Shown here: positions 55,398 through 64,000 of the stretch, in pieces
How positions within the stretch are numbered: position 1 is the first letter of the stretch
How the letters are laid out: each line of letters opens with the position of its first letter
Assembly: GCA_019914945.1 (NCBI GenBank)
Contig: CM034106.1
Span: 3,410,001-3,474,000, forward strand
Direction of reading: 5' to 3'
Source of the DNA: Typha latifolia
Lineage: Eukaryota; Streptophyta; Magnoliopsida; Poales; Typhaceae
Length of the DNA stretch: 64,000 bases
Program-made: the position numbers and the translations under genes
The notes under the pieces: generated by a model
What the model saw: the letters and a program-made list of their open reading frames with translations, nothing else
What the model was told of the DNA's origin: nothing
Databases searched by the model: none

Positions 55398-56301
55398 TGT
55401 AGGTTTTCAATTATTGGCAATTGTGTACAAAATATTCTAAGTATATTTTTACATGTATATGAACTTTATACAAGTCTAGAATATCTCTGGTTTGAAGAAT
55501 TACAAAATTATTGGAGAAAAGCTGTTGAGTTCATACCGCGTTCACAAACGCGTCCGAACGCGGGTACTTGCATTCACAGAGACCGAGAGCTGCGTTCATA
55601 AACGCGTTCGAACGCGGGTACTGCGTTCACACAGACCGAGAGCTGCGTTCACAAATGCGTTCGAACGCAACTTGAAGAATTCAAGTTGTCGCATTCGAAC
55701 GCACCTGAGATCAAGTCATACCGTTCGAACGCACCTAGGCCACGTTCGAACGCACCAATGAAGTTTAAAAATCTTGGACTTTCATGAGTACGGATAAGAC
55801 TTGGATTTGGCTCTATCTTGGAGATCATATATAAGGATTGTGATGCCCTATCTCTAGGGTGGTTGAAGAAGCATTATTGAAGGAGACTTCTTGTGGCTAC
55901 ATCGGTTCTTCAACTAACAAGGTTCCACTCATCATTAAAAAAGTTAATCTTTCGTCTTAAGAGCTATCTAGACGAAAGATCAATCTCGAGGGTTACAGAG
56001 GTTGGACTTCAATCACGAGAAGTAGTGAATCGTGGGTTCTAGCGAGCAAGATTGAGAGGAACAAAGTCTTTTTGATCGACGGGTTGTTTTGTGAGTCAGT
56101 TTTGTAACTGCTACTATTCTAGTGATTGGTTTTGATCCGAGTTTGAATCCGTGGTTTTTCTCCCGTTTGGGTTTTTCCACGTTAAAATTTTGGCGTTCAT
56201 CTCTGCTTTCGTTCTTAATATTTCTACGGACTTTTACTCAAGCGAACGAGTGATATCATTGCCTAGTATTTAGATACATACTTGCGTCTAGGGATTTTTT
56301 A
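55398..56301 (+). repeat. Solo Sirevirus LTR near the GID2-like gene
   Basis: 904 bp, TGTAGGTTTTCAATT...GGGATTTTTTA (last CA now TA) with target duplication GAGTC on both sides. Palindromes 55538-55757, TATA box CATATATAAGG near 55826-55836. Transcription from it would run away from the F-box gene. Confidence 0.9.
55538..55757. promoter_or_regulatory. TTCGAA palindrome cluster (solo LTR)
   Basis: Seven palindromes, several intact (ACGCGTTCGAACGCGG, CATTCGAACGCACC, GTTCGAACGCACC), about 70 bp upstream of the TATA box. Confidence 0.75.
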
Positions 56302-56480
56302 GAGTCATGGGTGGTATTTGGACTAAATGAAAGGTCGTGTAAGGCATAACTTGACAATTGGCTGATCTAAGGTTTAGATGTGCTAGATTATTACGGCTAG
56401 GGTTGATGTAGGTGATGATGAAACATGGGTAATGGGTAATAGAAAAAAAAACTAACAGGAGAGCGAGAGAAGTATTTACT
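56302..56480. other. Short host or unknown stretch
   Basis: Starts with the second GAGTC. Nothing recognised. Runs into truncated element C4. Confidence 0.4.
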
Positions 56481-56502
56481 AGACAATAGTGAAAAATAAA
56501 AT

Positions 56503-56863
56503 GAACTCAAGAAAAACAATCTTAGACTACTTCAACGACTCAAGATAATCGAACTAGAAAGAATTCAATTTGAGAAGTACAAATTAGAACTTGAACGTGT
56601 CAAAAACCTTTCTGAACAACTTGACAATGCAAAAAATAAAATGAAAGCTGATGAAATTGAACTAGGCGACTGAATAAGGAAGTGACATTTGTAAAAGGGA
56701 AGAACAAACTTAACGAGATTCTAAAGGCTCAGATCTCCGGAAAAGACAGGTATGGTGTTGGATACACTAGTAATTCAAATAATAATAAAACTATCTTCGT
56801 TTCTGTAAGTATACAAAAGGAAGAATATCTGAAGTCATCAATCGCACTTGCAAAGCAATCCTA
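56503..56863 (+). pseudogene. Gag-pol linker with coiled coil (C4)
   Basis: Matches 30115-30540 of C1. Charged heptad-like stretch (KYKLELERVKNLSEQLDNAKNK) with frame breaks, then open from 56682 with GKDRYGVGYTSNSNNNKT. Ends in a TAG at 56862. Confidence 0.75.
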
Positions 56864-56864
56864 G

Positions 56865-57584
56865 ATGAATGCTTCTAAACTGAAGTTGAATCTACAAACT
56901 GGTGAATCTTCAACGGCACTAAAGGTAAACTTTAGTCACGCTCCTCGACAAAAGGTAAGTAGAAAAGGGTTTGTTCCGACATGCTATCATTGCGGCATTC
57001 TAGGGCATATTCGACCTCATTGCAAATTTTTGCAAAAACCTAGAAGTGCTTTCATTTATGGGATGAAAACAAAGGCCATATGGGTTAAGAAAAGTGATTT
57101 AAAATGTTTTGTTGTGCATATAGCATTGAAAGCTTTAAATTCTAATTTGTGGTATTTAGACAGTGGCTGTTCAAGATATATGTCGGATGACAAGTCGTTA
57201 TTTTCTAATCTTGAAAAACAAGAAAGGAGAGTTGTGACATTTGGAGATGGTAATTCATCCAAGATAATAGGTAAAGGAAAGGTAAGTTCTCTAGGGGTTC
57301 CTATTCTTGAAAATGTTCTTTATGTTAAGGGCTTGAAATCAAATCTTCTGAGCATCAGTCAATTTTGTGATGAAGATTATGAGGTAAAATTCTCCAAAAA
57401 TGATTGTACTATTCTAGATCATGGTGGTAATGTTATATGTTATGGATCTAGAACATCTGATAATTACTATGTTATTGGAACGTTACATAAACTAAAATGT
57501 AACAGTGCCTCTTTCGACATTGTAGATCTGTGGTATCAACGTCTTGGACATGTGAATCATAAGGAATTATTTACTAAGTGGTAA
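56865..57584 (+). pseudogene. Zinc knuckle, protease and pre-integrase (C4)
   Basis: 239 codons. CCHC knuckle CYHCGILGHIRPHC at residues about 41-54. Protease site LWYLDSGCSRYMSDD at about 95-109 keeps D-S-G. Pre-integrase LWYQRLGHVNHKEL comes at the end, where a 13-base deletion shifts the frame. Confidence 0.85.
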
Positions 57585-58205
57585 GAGGAATACCTAAGAT
57601 AAAAGAAATGTCAAAAAGAGTGTGCGGTTCATGTCAAATTGGAAAACAAATTCGAATCTTACACAAGAAGGTAAATGCAGCTACCACCGACCGTGTGCTT
57701 CAATTAATTCATGGATTTGATGGGTCCAACAAAAATGGAAAGTCTTGGAGGTAAACGTTATATATTCTTAATGGGCGATGATTACTCTAGATATACCTGG
57801 GTTGCCTTTCTACGTGAGAAGTCTGAAACCTTTAAAGTTTTTAAATCACTATGCTTAAAATTGCAAAATAAAAAATCTACTACCCTAGTTAGGATTCGTT
57901 CTGATCATGGAAGAGAATTTGAAAATGAAAATTTTTCTATATTTTGCGATTATCTTGGTATTCAACATGAATTTTCAGCTCCTATAACTCCACAACAGAA
58001 CGGGATTGTGGAAAGGAAAAACCGAATTGTGCAGGAAATGGCTAGGGTTATGCTTCACGCTAAAAAGGTTGCTCAAAGGTTTTGGGCAGAGGCGGTCAAT
58101 ACAGCGGTACATATGATAAATCGTGTTTATTTAAAACCAGGTACAAAAATGACTGCATATGAAATCTGGAAAGGTAAGAAACCTACTGTTAAATATTTTT
58201 GAGTT
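57585..58205 (+). pseudogene. Copia integrase (C4)
   Basis: After the frameshift: RVCGSCQIGK (end of HHCC), then from 57711 MDLMGPTKMES with the first aspartate, RSDHGREFENENF with the second, and TPQQNGIVERKNR with the glutamate. Ends EIWKGKKPTVKYF and a TGA where C2 has TGT. The core is otherwise intact. Confidence 0.9.
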
Positions 58206-59660
58206 TTTGGTAGTAAATGCTATATCTTGCGTGATCGAGAATATTTGACTAAATTTGACACCAGAAGTAACGAAGGCATCTTCTTAGGGTATTCGAATAA
58301 TAGCAGAGCCTACGGAGTATTTAATCTTGACACTTCTACTGTTATGGAATCTGCTAATGTTATGATAGATGAATCCACTACTGATTTAACTGAAGCTACT
58401 CCTATTTCTATTTCTGCAGATACATATGACGAAGAAATAGGAAAGAAGCTTGATCTGGAAATTGAGAATCAAGACGAGGACAAAGTTGAAATGAACAAAG
58501 ATGACTGCAACGTACCGGAACCATCTACCAGAGTGAAATCAAATCAACCACTGTCACAAGTGATCGGAGACGTGAATGAACCAATTAAGACAAGACGACA
58601 AATCCAAAGTGAGGTATCATTTAATTATTATACATCTTCTTTTGAACCTAAAAATGTGAAGGAAGCATTGTTAGACGATTGTTGGGTTAATGCTATGCAT
58701 GAGGAATTAGAGCAATTTTCTAGGAATGATGTTTGGTATTTAGTTCCTAGACCTAAGAATGTGAACGTCATTGGAGCAAAATGGATTTACAAGAATAAAA
58801 GTGATGAACATGGCAATATAGTTTGAAATAAAGCTAGACTCGTAGCACAGGAATATACTCAGGTTGAGGGTATAGATTTTGATGAGACATTTGCTTATGT
58901 TGCTAGATTAGAGTCTATTCGTATACTGCTTGCTATTGCTTGTCACTTAAAATTAAAATTGTTTCAAATGGATGTTAAAAGTGTTTTCTTGAATGGTACT
59001 CTAAATGAAGATGTTTATGTGGAACAATCGAAAGGGTTCGAAGATCAAAAATTTCCTTCTTATGTGTTTAAACTGAAAAAGGCCCTCTACGAGCTAAAAC
59101 AAGCTCTAAGAACTTGGTATGAGAAGTTGACCACTTTTTTAGTGGATGCGGGGTTCACTGGACAAGACATTGTTCATTAGATGGTCGAAAAGAGTTTAGT
59201 TGTGGCACAAATATATGTGGATGACATTGTCTTCGGGGCAACGAGTCAATCGTTAGCTAAGGAGTTTGCAGATCGCATGCATAGTCATTTTGAGATGAAC
59301 ATGATGGGTGAGTTGAAGTTCTTTTTGTGACTTCAAATTACTCAATTGGAAAGAGGGATATTTATCGCTCAAACCAAGTATGCTAAGGATCTTGTGACTA
59401 AATTTGCTTCAGAAAATGCAAAATATGCTAGAACTCCTATGAGTACAACTACCAAACTAGGTAAGGATATTTCAGGAAAAAGTGTTGATTAGACACTGTA
59501 TAGGAGCATGATTGGTAGTCTTTTGTACTTAACTGCTAGTAAACCTGACATTGCATTTAGTGTCAGTGTGTGTGCTAGGTTTCAATCTGAACCTAAGGAG
59601 ACACATTTGTTTGCTGTGAAATGTATTATAAAATATATCGGTGACACAGTTGACTTAGGT
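58206..59660 (+). pseudogene. Copia reverse transcriptase (C4)
   Basis: First part open (58227-58826): integrase tail, acidic linker, then RT start WVNAMHEELEQFSRNDVWYLVPRPKNVNVIGAKW. A TGA at 58824 (CGA in C1) interrupts. Then QMDVKSVFLNG, EDVYVEQSKGF and LKKALYELKQ, YVDDIVFGATS at about 59211-59245, FFL.LQITQLERGIF and IGSLLYLTASKPDI. All motifs are present, with scattered stops. Confidence 0.9.
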
Positions 59661-60141
59661 ATCCCGTTTACTTATGACTCGTGAGTTATCATATCTGGAT
59701 ACACAGATTCTGATTGGGCAGGTTCATGTGATGATAGAAAAAGTACCTCAGGTGGATGTTTTTATATTGGAAACAATCTGGTTGCTTGGCCTAGTAAGAA
59801 ACAAAACTCGATATCTTTATCTACTATGGAGGCTGAGTATATTGCAGTGGGAAGTTGTTGTTCTCAGTTACTATGGATGAAACAGATGGACAAAGATTAC
59901 GACATTGAACAAGATACTATGATGCTTTATTGTGACAATATGAGTGCTATTAATATATCGAAAAATTCTGTTCAACACTCGCGTACAAAACATATTGATA
60001 TTCGACATCAGTTTATACGCGAGTTAGTTGAAGACAAAATAATAGCACTAGAACATGTTGAGATGGAGAAACATTTGGATGATCTATTTTCAAAAAACCT
60101 TTGGATTTATAGAGATTTGAGTATCTTCGTACTTCTTTAGG
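59661..60141 (+). pseudogene. Copia RNase H (C4)
   Basis: YTDSDWAGSCDDRKSTSGGC, then [28 protein letters not shown] and HIDIRHQFIREL, all acidic residues present, with frame changes near 59690 and 59830. Same end as C1 near 60140. Confidence 0.85.
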
Positions 60142-61129
60142 GATTTGTGGTTTGGATTGACTTTTTTTTATTTTGGTTTGCGTGCTTTTTTTATTATTTC
60201 TTTTCAGTTCTTTTTAGGTTTTCTTTACTCTGAACTTTTCTTTGATTTTAATTTTAGATTTGTCAAGAGTTTTTGTTATTAAAAAAATTTGATGTACTCC
60301 TAAATTCAATAATATACTCTTGACATATAAATATCATTTTTCTCTTGATTATGAGTTATTATAGTCAATTTTGTCATCTTGCAGTATATTGTATTATTTC
60401 TGATTTATTCACTCTCTCGACTTTTATGATAATTAAACTAAATTTATTACACTCATAACGTGTGTATATTCTTGAGTGAGCATGACATCATGAATTTTTT
60501 TTTTAAATAGCTCACTATTGACGTTTATTTGCACAGTTTGACCTCATGCTTAGTCATCACAAATGTGTTCATAAAAGATCAAAGAAAAGGACTAAAATGA
60601 GTTAGTGTGAAAGTCATCTTGTTTAGAGTTGAATTTGACTCGGTACATTGCTTGCAAATTAAATAAATTTTTTTGATATTTGTGAATATCTTTTTGTGCA
60701 TTGTTTGATATATACTACAAGAAAAGAGCTACCTACTCATGTGTGAAAGCCATCATTGCACCTATATGGTTTATGTATAAGAAAAATATAAGAAAAATTC
60801 TTGTTCGGTTATGGAGAATACGAAAACTAAGTCGGTTTGACTACTGTGTTGTATCATTGTTTACATAGGAAAGTTTATTTAAGAAGAATGTTTCATGTTA
60901 TCTATGCTCACCTTGCATATGCATATTGTTATGATCAATCAAGATTAATTTAATTTTGAGTGATGCATTAGAATTAATTATAATATGTTTTTGATGATTT
61001 GATTGAGCTATGTATGATTTATTTCATTCGATTGTCATATTTTATGTCTTGCATCTATTTTGAATTTCTAGAAGTGCATCTCCAAAAAGATTTTTTTTGA
61101 TCTTTTTCTTAGATTTTTTACTTAAAAAA
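60142..61129 (+). other. Spacer between RNase H and ORF3 promoter (C4)
   Basis: AT-rich and non-coding. Parallel to 27401-28432 of C1 over its length. Confidence 0.6.
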
Positions 61130-61260
61130 AAGTGTTATTCAAACGCAAATTTTTGAGTTCGAACGTGGTGACTGGCGCGTTCAAATGCGCAGACTGGTGC
61201 GTTCGAACGCACTCGAGGATTCTTTATATATTGCGTCCGAACCCAAGGGTTTTCATCTTC
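61130..61260 (+). promoter_or_regulatory. Internal promoter-like region of ORF3 (C4)
   Basis: Palindromes at 61137-61215, including the 16-mer GTGCGTTCGAACGCAC (61198-61213), then TTTATATATT at 61223-61232, about 10 bp after the last palindrome, then a leader with AAACCCTAG and pyrimidine-rich sequence. Confidence 0.65.
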
Positions 61261-61422
61261 CATTTTCCAAACCCTAGAAACCCTTCATTTTCTCCCTCTC
61301 AAATCTTCAAGATCTTGGTCTTTTTCATCAAATTTCTCACTACAAATCCTTTTAGAGGGTAGTTCTCCTATGGATCTAGCATCTTTCAGCCAAATTTCTT
61401 AGTTTTTCTTCACTTTTGTGAG

Positions 61423-61687
61423 GTATGATCATCCATCAATTTTCCTTTTTTTTTTATTCAATTAAGTCTCTTGATCTTGATTGATTTCGTGCGTTTTCGA
61501 GTTTTTATCACGTTAAAGTTACTATCTTGATGTTTCTTGTATGATTGAACGTGATATATTAGCGATTTCAAGTGGATGATGGATTTCATTTAGGGCCTTC
61601 ATGATTTCTTGCATTTTTTGGATTTCTTGCTATCTTTTTGTTTGCTTTGGGCATGTATTGAATCTTGCATCTTGTTTCTTTCTCAAG
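61423..61687 (+). other. Probable intron in the ORF3 leader (C4)
   Basis: GTGAG|GTATGATC to TTGTTTCTTTCTCAAG, 265 bp, ending one base before the ORF3 ATG. Confidence 0.5.
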
Positions 61688-61688
61688 A

Positions 61689-62307
61689 ATGCCTAGAAAA
61701 GCTACAGTTTCCATGAAACCTAGGTCGCCTTGCTCACCTACTTCAACTCCCAAGTTTTCTACATCTACGGTTGTAGGGCGATACAAACACAATTTTGGCA
61801 CTCGACTTGTTATTTGTGAATGGCCCGTGGTCATTTCTGATTTTTCTGCCTTGGGGATCGAACAGATCTTTACTGAGCGAGGATGGTTATCCGTGTGTCG
61901 GATGAGCGGGACTGCATACGTGGAAGTGGTTAGGGAATTTTCAGTAATGCCACGGTTTTTGAACGTTGTATACGTTCTACTGTCCGTGGGGTTTCGATCT
62001 ACTTGCACTCCGATGTTATTTGTCCAGAACTCCAACTTCCTCATGGTGAGTTCCAGTATCCATCGTCTGCTCCACTTCCTGATGTCAATGAATATGCTAG
62101 TACTGTGTTAATCAAAGGGGAACGTTGGAAGGGCAACATGATGCCTCATGCGAAACTGACATTAGTGGCTCGCATTCTTCACCTGCTTTGTCTATACAAC
62201 GTCACCCCTAAGAGTTCCCACTCCAATATTAGTCCGGATCGTGCCTTCCTCCTTCATGCGATGTTGTCGGGAGTTTCTGTTGATTTGGCTGCGGTGATTT
62301 ATGATTC
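61689..62307 (+). pseudogene. ORF3 of C4, first part
   Basis: From ATG 61689: MPRKATVSMKPR, then GRYKHNFGTR, FTERGWLSVCRMSGTAYVEVVREF. A frameshift near 61945 moves the reading to the 62003 frame (LHLLCLYNVTP, LLHAMLSGVSVDLAAVIYDS). Cut by the solo LTR at 62307. Confidence 0.75.
62303..62307. other. Target-site duplication, left
   Basis: GATTC, repeated at 63178-63182. Confidence 0.9.
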
Positions 62308-63177
62308 TGTTAGGTTTTTATTTGTTGGCAATTGTGTACAGAATATTCTAAGTATATTTTTTCATATATATGAGCTTTAGACAAGTCTAGAATATCTCTG
62401 GTTTGAAGAATTGCAAGATTATTGGAGAAAAGCCGTCGAGTTCACACCGCGTTAACAAACGCGTTTGAACGCGGGCACTGCGTTCACATAGACCGAGAGC
62501 AGCGTTCACAAACGCGTTCGAACGCAACGTGAAGAATTCAAGCTGTTGCGTTTGAACGCACTTGGGCCCGTTCGAACGCACCTGAGATCAAGTCAGGCCG
62601 TTCGAACGCACACGGGCCGCGTTCGAACGCACCTATGAAGTTTGCAATTTATTGGATTTTCGTGAGTACGAATATAACTTGGATTTGGCTCTATCTTGGA
62701 GATCATATATAAGGATAGTGTTGCCCTAACTTAAGGGTGGGGGAAGAAGATTATTTAAGGAGACTTTTTGGAGGCTACATCGCTACTTCAACAAACAAGG
62801 TCATTCGCATCCATAGATCTTAATCTTTCGTCTTAAGGGCTATCTAGACGAAAGATCAATCTCGAGGGCTACTGAGATTGGACTTCAATCACGAGAAGCA
62901 GTGAATCATGGGTTCTAGCGATCAAGACTGAGAGGAACAAAGTCGTTTGGATCGACGCGTTGTTTTGTGAGTCAGTCTTGTAACTGCTAATATTTTAGTG
63001 ATTGGTTTTGATCCGAGTTTGGATCCGTGGTTTTTTCCTGTTTGGGTTTTTCCATGTTAAAATCTTGACGTTCATCTCTGCCTTCGTTTTTAATATTTCT
63101 TCCAATGTTTACTTAAGCAAACGAAAAATATCATTGCCTAGTGTTTAGATACATACGTGTGTCTAGGGGTTTTTTCA
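62308..63177 (+). repeat. Solo Sirevirus LTR inside ORF3 of C4
   Basis: 870 bp, TGTTAGGTTTTTATTTG...GGTTTTTTCA with GATTC on both sides. Palindromes 62445-62635, TATA box TATATAAGG near 62706-62714, leader inverted repeat CTTTCGTCTTAAGGGC / GACGAAAG at 62825-62850. Confidence 0.9.
62445..62635. promoter_or_regulatory. TTCGAA palindrome cluster (solo LTR in C4)
   Basis: Six palindromes, mostly intact, about 70 bp upstream of the TATA box. Confidence 0.75.
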
Positions 63178-63182
63178 GATTC

Positions 63183-63603
63183 CATTCTAACAGCTGCACA
63201 AAAAGAAGCGCCCCGTGAAGGGTTGCCGTTTGGCATATTTATTACCAATTTGTGCACTCAGAGTGGGGTGCGAGTGGATGCCTCAGAACCTTCCCTTACT
63301 CAGAGCGGGGTGCGAGTGGATGCCTCGGAGTCAAGCTCATGATCAGTCGTCTCCTCTCAAGCCGTCCTCTTCCGCCGCTGGACGTTCATCACACCTCGAC
63401 ATTTCTGACGATAGTTCAGACGATGACTCATCTCACACTGAGGGGGAGTTACCACAGTTCTCTGACCGTTTCGATTAGCTTAGCACTCAGGTGCAGGACC
63501 TCCATTCGGTCGTGAATGATTTACGAGTTGAGCAAGCTCGTAAGGGGACCGTACTTGACTCCGTGTTGTCGATTCTTCATCGTCAGTTCCCTTTGAGTTC
63601 CTA
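63183..63603 (+). pseudogene. ORF3 of C4, second part
   Basis: Continues the protein after the LTR: REGLPFGIFITNLCTQSGVRVDA, then a 29-base repeat, the Ser/Asp-rich linker and the coiled coil (LSTQVQDLHSVVNDLRVEQ), ending in TAG at 63602. A TAG near 63476 and frame changes break it. Confidence 0.75.
63256..63326 (+). repeat. 29-base direct repeat in ORF3 of C4
   Basis: ACTCAGAGTGGGGTGCGAGT-type sequence at 63256-63284 and 63298-63326 (one change). It replaces the KPLDW segment found in C1 and C2. Confidence 0.85.
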
Positions 63604-63972
63604 GTCTTTTGCATTTGTGTCAAAAAGGGGAAGAGTGAGTGTGAGTTTAGACGTGTGTTTGGAGTTTAGGAGTTTACTGGTGTAAGGAGAGTAATGGCGT
63701 AGGGGGAGTTTACTAGTTTATGTTTACTGCATAATAACTTTGCATGAATACTGTGAACTTTGTTTGCTTGAGTACTTGTGAACTGCTTGCTTGATAACTT
63801 GTGTTTGGATTCTTATTCATTTCAAGTTACTTTCACTTGATCTTGGTTTGGTATATTTTTATTTGCAGGGATTGATGTGCTAAAAGTACTAGACTTGTTG
63901 AATGCTCATTTTGAATTCTTTGTAATATCTTGTAAACTAGATGTTTTGTCATAAATAGCTAAAGGGGGAGAT
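63604..63972 (+). other. 3' spacer and polypurine tract of C4
   Basis: Non-coding, ends AAAGGGGGAGAT before the LTR. Confidence 0.75.
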
Positions 63973-64000
63973 TGTTAGGTTTTTAATTATTGGCAATTGT
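63973..64000 (+). repeat. 3' LTR of C4, first 28 bases
   Basis: TGTTAGGTTTTTAATTATTG, cut by the window end. Confidence 0.85.

Larger units (their letters stand above)
56481..64000 (+). mobile_element. Sirevirus-type copia element C4, 5'-truncated, runs off the window
   Basis: Most complete pol of the three: coiled coil, zinc knuckle, protease, integrase, RT, RNase H, ORF3 and the first 28 bases of the 3' LTR. Gag and 5' LTR are missing. A solo LTR (62308-63177) is inserted in ORF3. Confidence 0.85.

Overview
The window is plant nuclear heterochromatin: nested, mostly decayed LTR retrotransposons around one intact host gene. All primer-binding sites seen match the 3' end of plant initiator tRNA-Met (TGGTATCAGAGC type). 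The host gene is a GC-rich, intronless GID2/SLEEPY1-type F-box gene (54002-54604, minus). Its Ser/Ala-rich, GC-rich coding style suggests a monocot, but species cannot be read from the sequence.

Layout. 1-14151: overlapping Ty3/gypsy relics in both orientations (families here called E, F, A, B), with gag, protease, RT and integrase debris and several LTRs. 14299-15542 and 20797 to about 23050: integrase tail and LTR of another gypsy lineage (G), split by a complete minus-strand gypsy element 'A' (15543-20791, target duplication GACTT). Element A has gag, protease and integrase but no reverse transcriptase/RNase H. 24520-32576: complete minus-strand Ty1/copia element of Sirevirus type, 'C1' (target duplication AAATG), lacking protease-integrase. 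32978-33522: non-autonomous hAT-like DNA transposon. 34754-36528: two gypsy LTRs in tandem (D1, D2). 36540-52380: one L1-type LINE (ORF1, endonuclease, RT, RNase H) broken by three insertions: a 2.8 kb LTR (37246-40032), Sirevirus C2 (40538-47348) and a gypsy remnant D3 (49938-51685). 52390-53139: mosaic LTR. 54002-54604: GID2-like gene. 55398-56301: solo Sirevirus LTR (TSD GAGTC). About 56480-64000: Sirevirus C4, 5'-truncated, with a solo LTR (62308-63177, TSD GATTC) inside its third ORF.

Common thread. LTRs of the gypsy families E, A and B and of the Sireviruses carry clusters of the palindrome GCGTTCGAACGC, often as the 16-mer GTGCGTTCGAACGCAC, generally just upstream of a TATA box. The Sireviruses carry a second cluster inside the element, upstream of a TATA-like box, a leader with a probable intron, and a third ORF with a plant-transposon-protein domain and a C-terminal coiled coil. 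This looks like a promoter module shared across two retrotransposon superfamilies and reused as an internal promoter. It is the observation most worth following. A close runner-up is element A, whose gag-protease-integrase frame is continuous across the precise loss of RT/RNase H and is broken only by a few probable C-to-T stops and a terminal frameshift.

All domain calls come from reading translations by eye. No database search was possible.
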